Origin: Pseudopyrenochaeta lycopersici
Taxonomy: Eukaryota; Ascomycota; Dothideomycetes; Pleosporales; Pseudopyrenochaetaceae
Direction of reading: 5' to 3'
NCBI GenBank assembly: GCA_003313425.1
Contig: NHZP01000012.1
Coordinates: forward strand, 992,001 to 1,056,000
DNA length: 64,000 bases
In this document: positions 11,898-22,404 of the stretch, piece after piece
Numbering within the stretch: position 1 is the first letter of the stretch
Layout of the letters: each line of letters starts with the position of its first letter
Notes under the pieces: model-generated
Databases searched by the model: none
What the model was told of the DNA's origin: nothing
The model's input: the letters and a program-made list of their open reading frames with translations, nothing else
Position numbers and translations under genes: made by a program

Positions 11898-12506
11898 CTA
11901 CTCAAGCAGGGCGCGAATACTCATCCGACCGCCTTGGGCTCCGCCTTTTTTCATTTCACTTTCTCGAGGGAGTAGAGGAGGCAAGGTTGATTGGCGTCTC
12001 TCCGCTGGTGGGGCAACAGAGTTGGCAACCGTCGAGGCCGCCGTGGACGTGGCTGGACTGTTGTCAGCCCGCTGATAGCGAATGAATTGAATAAGCGCCA
12101 TTGTCTGACCTGTCTCGGCCGTTCTCTCACCAGCAACCACAGTCGATGATGCATTTGTCGTTACAGAGGCGGACCGACTATGAGTAGTTCGCTCTCCTCT
12201 GGATGAGGAAGCCTCTGGCGGAACGAGTATGGGCTTGAAGGTCGCTATGTCCTTTATGGGCGTTCCCACTTTACTCTTTTCCAAAGACTTCTCAGAAACA
12301 GCGTTACCCGAGGACTCTGGTGTAGACCTTCCAACTGTGGAAGATGCTGCTGTGGATGTAGCCTCTTCGGACCGCTCGCCCTGCTGTGCAACTGGCTCTG
12401 ACTCTGTCTTGCTGCGAAGATGGCTTAGTACCTGTGTAGGGTGGAGAAGGCGGAATTCTTCATATGCTTCCCAATACTCGGCCCTTGTCTTACAAACGGG
12501 GTCCAT
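11898..12506 (-). CDS. Hypothetical protein, Ser/Thr/Ala-rich
   Basis: A single open frame codes for about 202 residues, taking MDPVCKTRAEYW at 12506 as start; an in-frame extension to 12560 exists. The N-terminus (RAEYWEAYEEFRLLHP) looks folded and helical. The rest is low-complexity Ser/Thr/Ala/Glu-rich, presumably disordered, and ends in a basic SIRALLE tail. No signal peptide, membrane segment or known domain was recognised. The organised N-terminus and the length favour a real gene, but the antisense strand is also partly open here, so confidence is moderate. Confidence 0.5.
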   Translation of the reverse strand: MDPVCKTRAEYWEAYEEFRLLHPTQVLSHLRSKTESEPVAQQGERSEEATSTAASSTVGRSTPESSGNAVSEKSLEKSKVGTPIKDIATFKPILVPPEASSSRGERTTHSRSASVTTNASSTVVAGERTAETGQTMALIQFIRYQRADNSPATSTAASTVANSVAPPAERRQSTLPPLLPRESEMKKGGAQGGRMSIRALLE

Positions 12507-14162
12507 TTTGAAGGAAGACAGCTTTTGCACAATGTGAGATGAAGGTGTAGAAGAAGGCAAGGGAAGTTATTAAGAAAGGGTGAGAAAACTAGCAGCTGCC
12601 GCTATTCTCGGTATATATACCACTCATAGTCCTCGTAGAGTCACCTCTCCGGTCCGTATTTTTATATCTAGCTCGCCGCTCAGGACTTCTCGGTATGCCG
12701 AAGTGTTTCTCGGAAGAGATTGTCAGCCGGTTGACCTCTCCCAACATTCTTTCAGCAGTTTTGACTCCCTCGCAGGAGCACCGGCATGCTGTGTTCCCCA
12801 CTCTATCGCTTGGGCAACAAACGACTTGGTCCTTCAAATGATTACGTGCAGCCCTTCTCTCAAGATGATTGCATGTGTACAAACATTTTGGATACGTATC
12901 ATGCAAGGGAGACGAGCAGTACAGTTGTGGTTGCGGTGTCAGAGCCATTTCCAGAACAGCGAGGTGTGTAAGGAGTGGCAGTTCAAAATCATTATCGAGA
13001 GTAAAATCACCAAGTTTGAGATACACGGATAAGATCCTATTTATATAGTTCTGTGGCGGGAACTGACTAAATTATCACTCCTTGGACTTTCCGTCTGTAT
13101 TCTGCAACATTTAGCAAAAGTGCCCGCACCAATCAAATGTCAGCTACGACCCATACCCTGTGTCGATCCGTGTCTCCTTCTAAAAGTGGGTCGATATACT
13201 TATGTTGTACACGCCACAGCCTCCAGGCAGTCAGACCATGTGCTAGGACAAGATACCAGGAAAGGCATTGCAATGTGGCAAACACGTCCTCGGAAAATGC
13301 TGAAAAACCAGGAAACACAATCTAAGTAGTATGCTGCTCACGCAATCCCCATGCCTAGATACGACGTTGTTGACTTTGTTGTGGAAAGGAATGAAACGCC
13401 CCCACTCTGAGCATGCCTAAGTGAGACATGGGTGTGACGTCGGCTAGGAAAACGGTGCATGCTTCCTAAAACAGCCATATTCTAGGCATTCCTAACAATC
13501 GATTGGATATCGCTATTGGATGCAGGTGGTGAGCAAAAGATAAGGATCTGTCGGCCCGCCATTGCGCTTGCTGCAATGTGATGCAGAGCATGAAATTCTA
13601 CGGCGTACGACCTGTGCAGATCTGCACGACAGCCGGACAGCCTGCATGGGTGTTTCAACGATCTGTTGTGGACTACAAATGTGACGCCTGTCTACTTAGC
13701 TGAGTCAAAGTCGCAGGAGACTCTGATGCCCCCGCTTTTTTACTACACGCCTCCGCTGCACCTCGGGCCGGCTCGTAAATGGATAAGGGACACCTTTGTA
13801 ACCTTCTAGTGCGCCCCACTTCGTCATTATCGTCAATTGCTCGCTAACTTTCTACATGTAAGCGTCCATTCGCTACGTTCCAGGCTCGTTGCGGTGAGAG
13901 CTGGCGTCGTATGCTTCTTCCTTCCAGACCAGCACATTGCAAAAACAACGACAGGACGCGATTACGCGGTTCATTGGACACTATTAGCAAACACTAACAT
14001 GCTGACTCAGTTTTCCTTGCACTGTAATGTTTGCTTTGTTCTCACTTAGTATACACTCTCTTGGCACTACTACACGTCATCTCCTAGCACTCCCGGACAC
14101 ACACACCAGTTGTCGTTTCCTGTGAATCTTACATATACAAATTTCTACCTCCTTAAACTACA
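12507..14162. other. Gene-poor stretch, no firmly supported gene
   Basis: A minus-strand open frame at 12589-13026 lacks an ATG at its 5' end. It begins with a leucine-rich stretch (ELPLLTHLAVLEM) and could be an exon of an unmodelled gene or a relic. A perfect 14-bp palindrome, GTGCAGATCTGCAC, lies at 13614-13627. Nothing else is supported. Confidence 0.35.
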
Positions 14163-14828
14163 ATGCACCTACCGCCTTCTATTCAAAAGTCTATGTGGGA
14201 TGTCAAATTGGCCGCTGGGAAGCATCAAGAGGAGGGTGTGCAGCGTATCAACGCTATGTCGTACCCGGGCCAAGCAGATCACTGCAGACATTCCTTGACT
14301 ACTCGGCCCGGATTATTGACGTACGAAGATGCCGAAGCAGTCGTGATCCTGCGCGCAATGAAGTATCGGCAGGAGCCGCACTCCACACCTACAGACGAAA
14401 ACGGCTGGCCATGCGATGCTCGTGGTCCCAAATACGACACCAAGCGAGACAAAATTTGTGAAAAGACGTCCTTACTGCAGACGACAGACGAACATTACGA
14501 CGCCGACGATGAGCTCCCAATCCGATGTCTTCACCAAATTTCTTGTCTGGAGTTAGGTCCGAACGCACATACTTCTGGCACATTTCGTATACGCTGCAGT
14601 TCCCTTGCAAGAATTCCGCCAAATGAATGTGCACAGCGTCGACGCAGGGCCACAGCTCCGACCCTGAGGCGGCCGAGCGAAGGCAGTGGTCACCCGATGC
14701 GAAAAATATGGTGGGATAGAGTGACTGTTGACAAGTCAGCATCGGACTGGATGACGGAGGAAGTCGCTGGGCAAGGAGATGGCGAGGGTAATGGCGGTCT
14801 GCATAGGGTCGCGGGAAAGTTCAGGTGA
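14163..14828 (+). CDS. Hypothetical protein
   Basis: An open frame of 221 residues starts at ATG 14163 after an A/C-rich leader (aactaca), a favourable fungal start context. The product is hydrophilic and charged, with a central YEDAEAVVILRAMK segment and an acidic, Gly-rich C-terminus. There is no signal peptide, membrane segment or family motif that I recognise. It could contain an unrecognised intron. It may be lineage-specific or a chance frame. Confidence 0.4.
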   Translation: MHLPPSIQKSMWDVKLAAGKHQEEGVQRINAMSYPGQADHCRHSLTTRPGLLTYEDAEAVVILRAMKYRQEPHSTPTDENGWPCDARGPKYDTKRDKICEKTSLLQTTDEHYDADDELPIRCLHQISCLELGPNAHTSGTFRIRCSSLARIPPNECAQRRRRATAPTLRRPSEGSGHPMRKIWWDRVTVDKSASDWMTEEVAGQGDGEGNGGLHRVAGKFR

Positions 14829-15647
14829 AATGCGCATCATAATTGTAGATTAATGTCTAGTCCATCACGTACTATAGAGATAATGTGTGCGCACGCAATC
14901 TCCAAACGCATTAGGACAAGGAAGCAGCGATTCGAGACATGAGGTGGAAGGGGGTAATTTCTTTTGCGATGGACAGCTAGTTGGGGCCAGTTACGTCAGT
15001 CGCTCGGGTCAGGCCGTGTCAATAGCGACAGTGACAGAGCGGTGAAAGCATGGAGGAGTGCTAGCGACCGCCTTCTTTGTCGTTACGACACGCCTTAAGC
15101 ATCCATGCATTTGGAAGGCACACAAATAAAGAATTCCATCCTAGAATAAGGCGCGGGACCATTTCGGCGAATGCGCTTCCACCACGTCTCGCTGTCCAGT
15201 CGAAAGTATTCATTCTCCTTCTCCCAGTCTTCATCACATCTCCCACTTCTTGTCACCTATTGTTATCTAGCTATGTCTGACTGTGGTATGCGCGACACCA
15301 ATACTGAATGCGAACTGCTATGCCCATCATCCGGAAAGTTTTGACACCGCATTGTCTTTCCATCGCCCATCTCACACTATATCCAACTGGCCACTCCAAC
15401 AAAGCCGTTATAAAAAGCAAGAAATGGCCGTCTCTTCCTTTTCTCTAGCACCCACAGCGGTCGCGCAAAGCCACATGAGTAGCCAGGTCTGGCCATACCA
15501 CGCGCTAGGCAAGGCGGGCAAACGGACCACAAAGAGTCTGCTTCACCTCATATCTGGGAAACGCTATGAGCATGCCTAAACACCCCTCCATTTCATCAAT
15601 ACCCTCCAATCCACTACCTTACACAACCACTAACGCTGAAAATCAAC
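14829..15647. other. Intergenic, possible tiny gene only
   Basis: This stretch holds the promoter side of the secreted-protein gene at 15648. A 23-codon ATG frame at 15272 (MSDCGMRDTNTECELLC) is Cys-containing but too short to support. Other short frames have no features. Confidence 0.35.
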
Positions 15648-16630
15648 ATGAAGTCGGTAACCATCGCTCTATGGACTCTGTGGCTTTTCTGCGCAGAGGC
15701 CAAGTTCAAGTGTAACATCCCAAACACATGGGTAAACGCCAGCGACAGCATCAGCTTCCCTGACCCGATCCCCGCCACGAGCGGGATTCTGGCCAAAGTT
15801 TCTAACGCATGGACATGGACGCTCTCAACCCAGTCGTCACTCAATGAAACCAGTCCAGTCATTGGGCAGACTCTTCGATTAGCAATTAATCCCGGGCCCG
15901 CGCCCAATCTCATGTCAAGCAAGCAGAACTTCATCGGCTGTGGTCTCATTATTCACAAATTGCCTGAGTTGACAAGGATTAAAGCACAGCATGCGTCCTC
16001 TGGCGATTGCTCTCGTGTCCTCAGCCGCGCTTGTCGTGCCAAATTGATAGAGCTTGCGGAAGTGCGCGCCAGAACGCGGTCGTTTGACTCTGGCACTAGC
16101 AACAACATCTGCACTACCTTCGAGTACCTCGACGGTAATGATGAGATTGAAAATTGCAAACACGATCTTGGTTCGAATTACTGGTTCGAGTCTTTCCGTC
16201 AGTATCCCTCTCCTCACATGTTCATCTCAGGGCCAATTATCACACAGTGTTTGCTGGACCGCAACTCGGGCGAGACGACTGTCGCTTCCCACCCGCCGAA
16301 AGCAACAGCTCTCACGTCATTCATTCATGGGCCAATACCCATTATGAACCTTCTGATTCTGCCGCTTACGTCAACCTCACCTCCATCGTCGAGCCTATCC
16401 TTAGCGTCTTCCTTATGCCAACCGAACGCTTGGATGGTAAAAAGTGGGCCAAGGCCGACCTAATGTGTTTACAAACTGGAAGGAACATTACTGAAGGCAG
16501 TGTTCCGAAGCCTCTACTTCTACTTCCAGACACATCGAGCACTTCGGGTTGGAGTGCTTACATCCCCGCTGTCTGGGTGCAGATTCTTGCTTGGATGTGG
16601 GTGCTTTTACTCCACAGCTCGCTGTCATAA
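15648..16630 (+). CDS. Secreted, probably GPI-anchored protein (family shared with the gene at 47668-48873)
   Basis: The model has two exons, 15648-16134 and 16248-16630, about 289 residues. The inferred intron (16135-16247) has a GTAATG donor and a CACAG acceptor. The N-terminus is a signal peptide (MKSVTIALWTLWLFCAEA). Mid-protein is a GDC-x7-C motif (SSGDCSRVLSRAC). The C-terminus ends in a hydrophobic tail (VWVQILAWMWVLLLHSSLS), as in GPI-anchor signals. The second exon was chosen because its frame carries LMCLQTGRNITEGSVPKP, which parallels VCIRPDEIVEGSVVPP of the gene at 47668-48873; the intron also falls at a comparable place in that gene. Without splicing the first frame would run to 16463 with an unrelated tail. 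Expected at the cell surface; function unknown. Confidence 0.65.
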
Positions 16631-19600
16631 GTTGGGTTCAAGTAAGGAGACTTGCGTTGCCATGAATAAGCAGCCTATCTTGGGGATCTCCGAATGAGGT
16701 TGGATTGTTGCAACGCGTCGTGGGGTCATTCTTTCACGCGATTCGACCGGGAATGAATACATGGATTCATGACACAGTACCAATCAATTTTGTCTGTACT
16801 CGAAATGACTACACGAATGAATGCAATAATACCAATACCTCTTTGTGCTATGCTTATTAAAATTGCGATTTACTCGACGATCTGCTTTGTCACATGCTCA
16901 GTAGTGAACAATCTGACGACATAGTTCTGCTCACCACTTTCGCCATGGCTCTTTGTCTGTTATTTGTTCATCTTTTTCTGTCTCTCCGGTGTCTTCTAGT
17001 TGTAGTTCTATTTCCTTCTTCTTCTCAATACACTTAATACTCAACACAGCTCATCGTGCTATATCTTGTATCCATATACATACACGACATGACAGCCTGT
17101 ATGCCATGATTCTATCATTGCTGCGGTTTGAATCGCCCTCCCAAGCGCATACTTCAGCTTTTATGGTAGAGCTTCCACTACGTTGATGTCAAAACTGTGA
17201 TAGTAATTGGAAGCAAATGGCCTCTGCAAAGTTGTTGGGTCAAAGTATGGAAGTTTCTGACAGTCACGGAAACACCCAAAGTGGTACAAGCATTTTGTTA
17301 ATGGGTAGCAAATTGTTTCGAATAGCAAAGGGCCCTCCAATGCATTTATGGGCTGATAAAGAACCCCACCCCCAAACTCCATTCCGATTAAAGGACACCC
17401 AGCTTAAAGCGTGCGCGGCTTGTTGTATCATCAGCAGATTGATTATGCCTGTCACTCCAGGTCCTACTCAAAATTGTTACCCAAATCTTAGGCTTCGACA
17501 CCTCGTATAAGAACCGCGAATTCCTTGTCCAATATATAGAACTCCCATCCTGCTATGAGCGAATCGCTCTTCGAATCGGATTGCTAGCGTTCGTTCTGCC
17601 GAGGTGAGGCATTCAGTCGCGATTGTTGCGGTGAGAATGCTTGCGTTGGGCTATAGGGGAATATTCGCTAATGGCGTTGCTGCGTCGACGGAAGTTGGGG
17701 CCACCATTCGCAGTTCTCTGTGGCTGGTTTGAGTGAACTGTAACAAAAGTATTCCATTCAAGCCGAGAATTTACCTCGCTGACCCATGCGGCGAAGGAGA
17801 GAGCCTCTAGGTCGGGTGACGGGCAGATATCGGAGAGTAAAGCACTTCCTATATTAGCTTGGCCGAGTATTTGACTTTGATCTATATCGATGGCTTGCAT
17901 GCATACTTATCGTGCTCCTCTGGGTTGCCGTTATTTTGAGAGTTAGTTTCACTATGCCAACCGACAATATCAGGCATAGTGCTCTGAGTTATATGATCAA
18001 TAATTAATCAAAGGTGGACAGAAGTTCTGAGCAATTACTCACACTCTTGTCTGAGCAAAGGTCGGAGTCAGTCTCGTTACGGATCTGTGTCATGGGTCAG
18101 CATCTGCGGAGGGCTTCAAACAGTGGGAGTTCCAACAAACCGATTCGGAGGATGTGTGCTCAAAGGTAGTGGTCTGCATCCGCTCATCGCTATCAATTAT
18201 CTCAAAGCTTGAAGCCGGCTCATCACACTCGACAGACACGCCTTCCATGGTTTCAGCAGACCCTTTGCTGTCAGAACTGTCCTCACCGGAGGATCGCTCA
18301 TCATCCCCATCATATGGGACCTGTTTTCTGTTGAGCGTGCTGAGGAAGTGCCACTGGGATAAATACCTGTGATTGAACCTGGCCGCGGTCAAGTCTTCGA
18401 TTGCGCTTCCGCGGCAGCTCTAGCTCCGAGTCGCTTCCTACGCATCGCTGGCGCTTGAGGCGATCTGCTTTGGCTTTTCGTAGATATCAGTATATAATGG
18501 GGTTTAAATTAAGCCGTGCTTTGTTGTTGTGATCGCGATTCTGGGCAGAAGGGTGGAGAGGTTGGCACAGGATGTATGGTAGCTGCCACTTACGAATCAT
18601 TGTGAACTATAGTGTACTCGTTGCGGCCTTTGAAGCTTAGTTTGAAGCAAGACCAGCCTGTTTATCGCGCTCAATGGTAAGCTAGCGACGATATGGTGTC
18701 TGTGTTTGGTGGAGGCGGGGCTGTGGGGATTACCAGATTCGATACCGTCTGTGGCAAGCACGTGTTCATGTGATAGTGCGTCTTCGAGGTAATGGTTTTC
18801 ACCGCTCGGGCGGCAGGAGCTAGTACATGTTTCTTGAGTTACGAACCTACCCGAACCTACAATGCGAGTCGTCGTATTGTTTAAGCTCTTGATTTCGCAA
18901 ACCCCAGGTTTCCTACATTAACATAGCCTCGTGAGATTGGGGGAGCAGTAAACGGAAACACGCGTCACACTGAAAGATTTCTTAAAATTCACCATTGCAC
19001 TATCAAATATTGGCAGCGTGTTGTGACGGCCAGGTGCAACTAATGTGTTATCAACAACAACGGCTTGCAGACACAGCAACTTCAGTGGTGTAAAGAAGCA
19101 GCGGAATCAGTCGACATGACTTTCTCTCGCAACGCTAGCCACTTTCCCACGTCACGGGAATCCCAAGCTACAGTATGGGCCATGGACGAGTGTCTGTGGA
19201 TGCGATATGCGTAGTGCCTAATACATAGGGTGTGAGCGAGACGAGATATACTGGTTATAATTTGAAGATGGTCATCGAAGAGATTTAAGATATCAAAAGG
19301 TAAAACTACGCTAAGCAAACGGTACGTGATATTTTTCCATGGTCATCATTAGTGCGAAATTTGGTTGCACTCCCGTCATGCCAAAAATTGAGTCTGCGTG
19401 TGGTCACGGCAGGGAAGATCCACCGAAATTCTTTGTGACGTCACAACAACAATGGCCAACAACCAAGCCGTCGTTTTGACTAAGTTTGGTGTGATTCTAT
19501 TCAATCCAGTTTGACTTGAAAAAAACTTAAATTGATCAAATAATATCAGAGTGTGACTAGCTGATCATTCGAATGTGGGTCCCGCTGTAGTTCCTGCTCG

Positions 19601-19699
19601 GTTAATAGAAGACAATGAATTAATTTCCTTCTAGTCATTGTTATGAAATGATGTTGAAAGGCAGGGCATAGCCATAAATGGTAATATCAGGTTAAGTTA
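16631..19699. other. Gene-poor 3-kb stretch with a possible unmodelled minus-strand gene
   Basis: Coding-like minus-strand blocks lie at about 18390-18090 (acidic, Ser-rich: YDGDDERSSGEDSSDSKG) and 17900-17613 (ATG at 17900; MQAIDIDQSQILGQ). They might be exons of one gene. A GTAAAT...CACAG pair inside the second block could be an intron. No domain is recognisable and the splice chain could not be closed, so no gene is called. The rest (16631-17600, 18500-19699) shows nothing supportable. Confidence 0.3.
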
Positions 19700-19742
19700 A
19701 CGTACATGGCAAGCGAGCGGGCCACCCCACCAACTTTGCGCA
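19700..19742 (+). repeat. 5' terminal inverted repeat of the Fot1-like element
   Basis: This 43-bp repeat begins ACGTACATGGCAAGCGAGCG and ends with CAACTTTGCGCA. It pairs with the 3' repeat apart from a 17-bp insertion in the latter. Confidence 0.9.
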
Positions 19743-19763
19743 ACGCATCAACTTCAATCAATT

Positions 19764-21521
19764 ATGTCTCCACCAATTCAACCTCAACTAGCTCCTCGCG
19801 AGGCTAACGTTAATCTCGCAATCTTAGCTCTTAATCAAGATCAAATTCAGACTGAGCGAGTCGCTGCACAGACGTTTGAAGTCCCTCGAACCACGCTTCA
19901 GCGCCGCCGCGCTGGCGTGCTTGCCCAACGCGATTGCCAGCCCAACTTAAAGAAGCTTACCTAGCTAGAAGAGGAGGTAATAGTTAATTATATACTTAAT
20001 CTAGATCAGCGTAGATTTCCGCCTACGTACGCAGCTATAGGTGATATAGCTAATAAGCTGCCAGCAGCGCGCAGTTAAGGTAGGGTTAGGCAGAAGTAGC
20101 TATATAACTTTGTTAAGCGTACAGACAGTCTTACGACACGTTTTACCTAAGCGTACGATAGGCAGAGAGCTCTATATAAAGACTCTTAGCTAATAAGCTG
20201 CTAGTTTAAGCTAGTAGAGGAGACAAAGGTAAAGTACGGCATTGCAGATAAGGATACATATAATTTTAACGAAGCTGGCTTTAGGATAGGTAAGATTACG
20301 ACTCAGCTAGTTATAACTAGGTTAGAGAGGAGGGGTCGGCCAAAGGCTATCCAGCCAGGCAACTGCGAGTAGGTAACGTTAATTTAAGGCATTAATGCAG
20401 CTGGCTGGACGGTCCCACCCTTCCTAATCTTTGCTGGCCAGTATCACCTGTCTGCCTAGTACCAGGAGGATGCTATTCCACGCGACTAGGCTATTTTAGT
20501 TAGTAATAATGGCTAGACAACTAATCAGCTTGGAGTAGCGTGGCTAAAGCACTTTGATGCTCACACAAAGACAAGGGTAGTAGGCGCGCGTCGGCTGCTT
20601 ATCCTTGATGGCCATAAGAGCCATCACTCTCTTGAATTTCAAGAGATCTGCAGAGAGAGCAACATCTATACCCTCTGCATGCCACCACACTCATCTCATC
20701 TGCTGCAGCCTCTTAACGTTGGCTGCTTCTCTCCTCTCAAGAAGGCGTACAGCCGCTAGATAGAGAGCTTAATCAAGGCCCACATCAACCACATTACTAA
20801 GCTTGAATTTCTGCCTGCCTTTAAAGCAGCCTTTGATCAAGCTTTCACTTCAGCAAATATACGCTCAGCATTTCGAGGGGCAGGCCTTGTCCCCCTCCAG
20901 CCAGACGTTGTCTTGTCAAAGCTAGATGTTCAACTGCGTACGCTATCACCAGCAGCTCAACTCGCAGCTCAGCAAGGAGCTCAACTCGCAGCTCAGCAAG
21001 GAGCTCAGCAAGGAGCTCAGCAAGGAACTCAGCAAGGAGCTCAGCTAGGAGCTCAGCTAGGAGCTCTCTGGGAGCCTCAAACACCAAGGAACGTACGTGA
21101 GCTTGAGGCTCAATCTACTCTGATTAGCGATCGCCTTCGACGGCATAACAGCTCATCACCAGCCTCAATTATTAAGGCGTTTAGTCGGTTTAAGAAGGGG
21201 GCTATAGTAGGGATACATAAAGCTAAGCTAATAGAGGATAGGATTGCTAGCCTTAAGCAAGCTAATAAGGCAGCAACTCAGCGGAAGAAGCGCAAGAGAA
21301 GGCGGATTCAGAAAGGAGGAGTCTTAATAAAGGGAGCTAGAGAAGATTTACTTGCTTAGCAAGAGGTTAAGCGGCAAATAGAGCGTGAACTGCGCCAAAG
21401 TAGAGGGCAACTAGGGCCTAGCCGCAAGACTCCAGCACGCTGTAAAAGATGCAGAGAGACTGGACATAACTCGCGCATATGTAAAAAAGATACTATAGGT
21501 GCTGCTGAAGCTAGCATCTAG
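19764..21521 (+). pseudogene. Fot1/pogo-like transposase with many in-frame TAG/TAA codons
   Basis: Reading one frame through the stops gives about 585 codons. An N-terminal psq/CENP-B-like helix-turn-helix region (VAAQTFEVPRTTLQRRRAG) precedes a DDE core. At the first catalytic position the motif reads YNFNEAGF, where the family has Asp (AAC at 20268). The second is intact in [10 protein letters not shown] (GAT at 20607). The third reads LLQPLNVGCF, again Asn for Asp (AAC at 20715). Both Asn codons fit TpG-to-TpA changes of GAC. Thirteen internal stops are all TAG or TAA and none is TGA, as expected from CAG/CAA glutamine codons after CpA-to-TpA mutation. The C-terminus has an Ala/Gln repeat (about 20951-21070), a basic stretch and a CCHC zinc knuckle at 21441-21482 (C-x2-C-x4-H-x4-C). 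Confidence 0.88.
20951..21070 (+). repeat. Tandem CAGCAAGGAGCT-type repeat in the transposase tail
   Basis: Repeated 12-bp units (GCTCAGCAAGGA and variants, some with CTAGGA) encode Ala-Gln-Gln-Gly. They lie between the catalytic core and the basic, zinc-knuckle C-terminus. The antisense frame is also open through this repeat, which is a coding illusion. Confidence 0.75.
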
Positions 21522-21570
21522 ATATCTAAATAGCAATTGATTTTATAGTTGAGTAGGACGCTTATAGAGG

Positions 21571-21630
21571 TGCGCAAAGTTGGTGGGGTGGCCCGCTCGC
21601 TTACATGGCCCGCTCGCTTGCCATGTACGT
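21571..21630 (-). repeat. 3' terminal inverted repeat with an internal 17-bp duplication
   Basis: Read on the minus strand it matches the 5' repeat at both ends. It carries one extra copy of the CATGTAAGCGAGCGGGC segment in the middle, making 60 bp against 43 bp. The 5' end has no such duplication. Confidence 0.85.
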
Positions 21631-22404
21631 TACTTATAATTAGTAATGCCTACTTTAAAAAAGATTTAAGTACTTGGGAGGTGGAGACGTAGAAGAAAAT
21701 AGAGCATACATTGACTTTGCTCAAACATAACTTCATTATTACAATAGGTCGGTATCATTTTCGAAGCGTTTTGGTGTGGTGCCTGTATGCCGAGCTACCA
21801 ATGTTGTAAGTCAAGTATAACCCGTGACTCTCTACGGCTAGCGATTGAGGGGTCAAATGAGTTCCCGTCTCTGCCAAGTCGCTCTAATACTCTTTGCCGA
21901 GTGCGGCTGAGAAAACTTTCCTCTATTAGGGGATACTAGTGAATACAAGTTCGGTTTTCCACTTAGCTAAGAGACGCCTCGACCGTGGCGTCACGCTAGC
22001 TGTTCTAGATCCAATACCCCTGAGATTCTCCCATACCAAATTCTGGTGATCCAAAACAAATACTGCAAAGTTGCATCTGAATCGGCCACAATGACAATGT
22101 GGCTTGCAGATCAAATTTCCCCCTACGGAGGTGCCTTTCGAATCAAAGCGCACGTGGCAGCCTCACGTACCTGGCAATAGCTTTTCATACCCGCCCTATG
22201 TGGAACAAGCTCTCAGATCAGTCACACTAAATGGGCGCTAATCTCATTCAAGTTGGGGGTACATATTCGCGCCTTCTCCCCCCATGATTGTCCTGCTTCG
22301 AATGGCTTTTTTTCGGCGATTGCCGCTGCGTCTACTGTCATTGCCTTAGCTATTCGCTCTGTCACTCGTTACCTTTGAAGCTTCAATCATTACACATAAT
22401 TAAC
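21631..22404. other. Intergenic, no gene seen
   Basis: This 774-bp gap runs from the transposon end to the chitin-binding gene. It should include that gene's promoter. No supported frame was found. Confidence 0.4.

Larger units (their letters stand above)
19700..21630 (+). mobile_element. Fot1/pogo-type (Tc1/mariner superfamily) DNA transposon, damaged RIP-style
   Basis: The 1.93-kb element is bounded by inverted repeats (19700-19742 and 21571-21630) and flanked by TA on both sides (19698-19699 and 21631-21632), the target duplication expected of this superfamily. It contains a single transposase frame (19764-21521) interrupted only by TAG/TAA codons. Size, the DDE-type core and the TA duplication match fungal Fot1-like elements. 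The frame has no indels over 1.75 kb. Damage is therefore point mutation of the C-to-T/G-to-A type, as RIP would cause. It is non-autonomous now. Confidence 0.9.

Noticed and set aside
13614..13627. 14-bp perfect palindrome as an operator or attachment site
   Set aside because: It is isolated in gene-poor DNA and found once. A palindrome of this size can occur by chance in 64 kb.
16300..16463. C-terminus of the secreted protein in its first frame
   Set aside because: This tail (LLILPLTSTSPPSSSLSLAS...) has no counterpart in the paralogue. The alternative frame after an intron keeps the EGSV motif and a GPI-type tail.
20845..21087. A separate minus-strand Leu/Ala/Glu repeat protein
   Set aside because: It is the antisense reading of the Ala/Gln-coding repeat in the transposase tail.
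19764..21521. A gene using TAG/TAA as glutamine codons (reassigned code)
   Set aside because: The long genes elsewhere in the window have no internal TAG/TAA. The same element also has Asp-to-Asn changes at catalytic sites in the TpG-to-TpA context, so RIP-type mutation explains it better.
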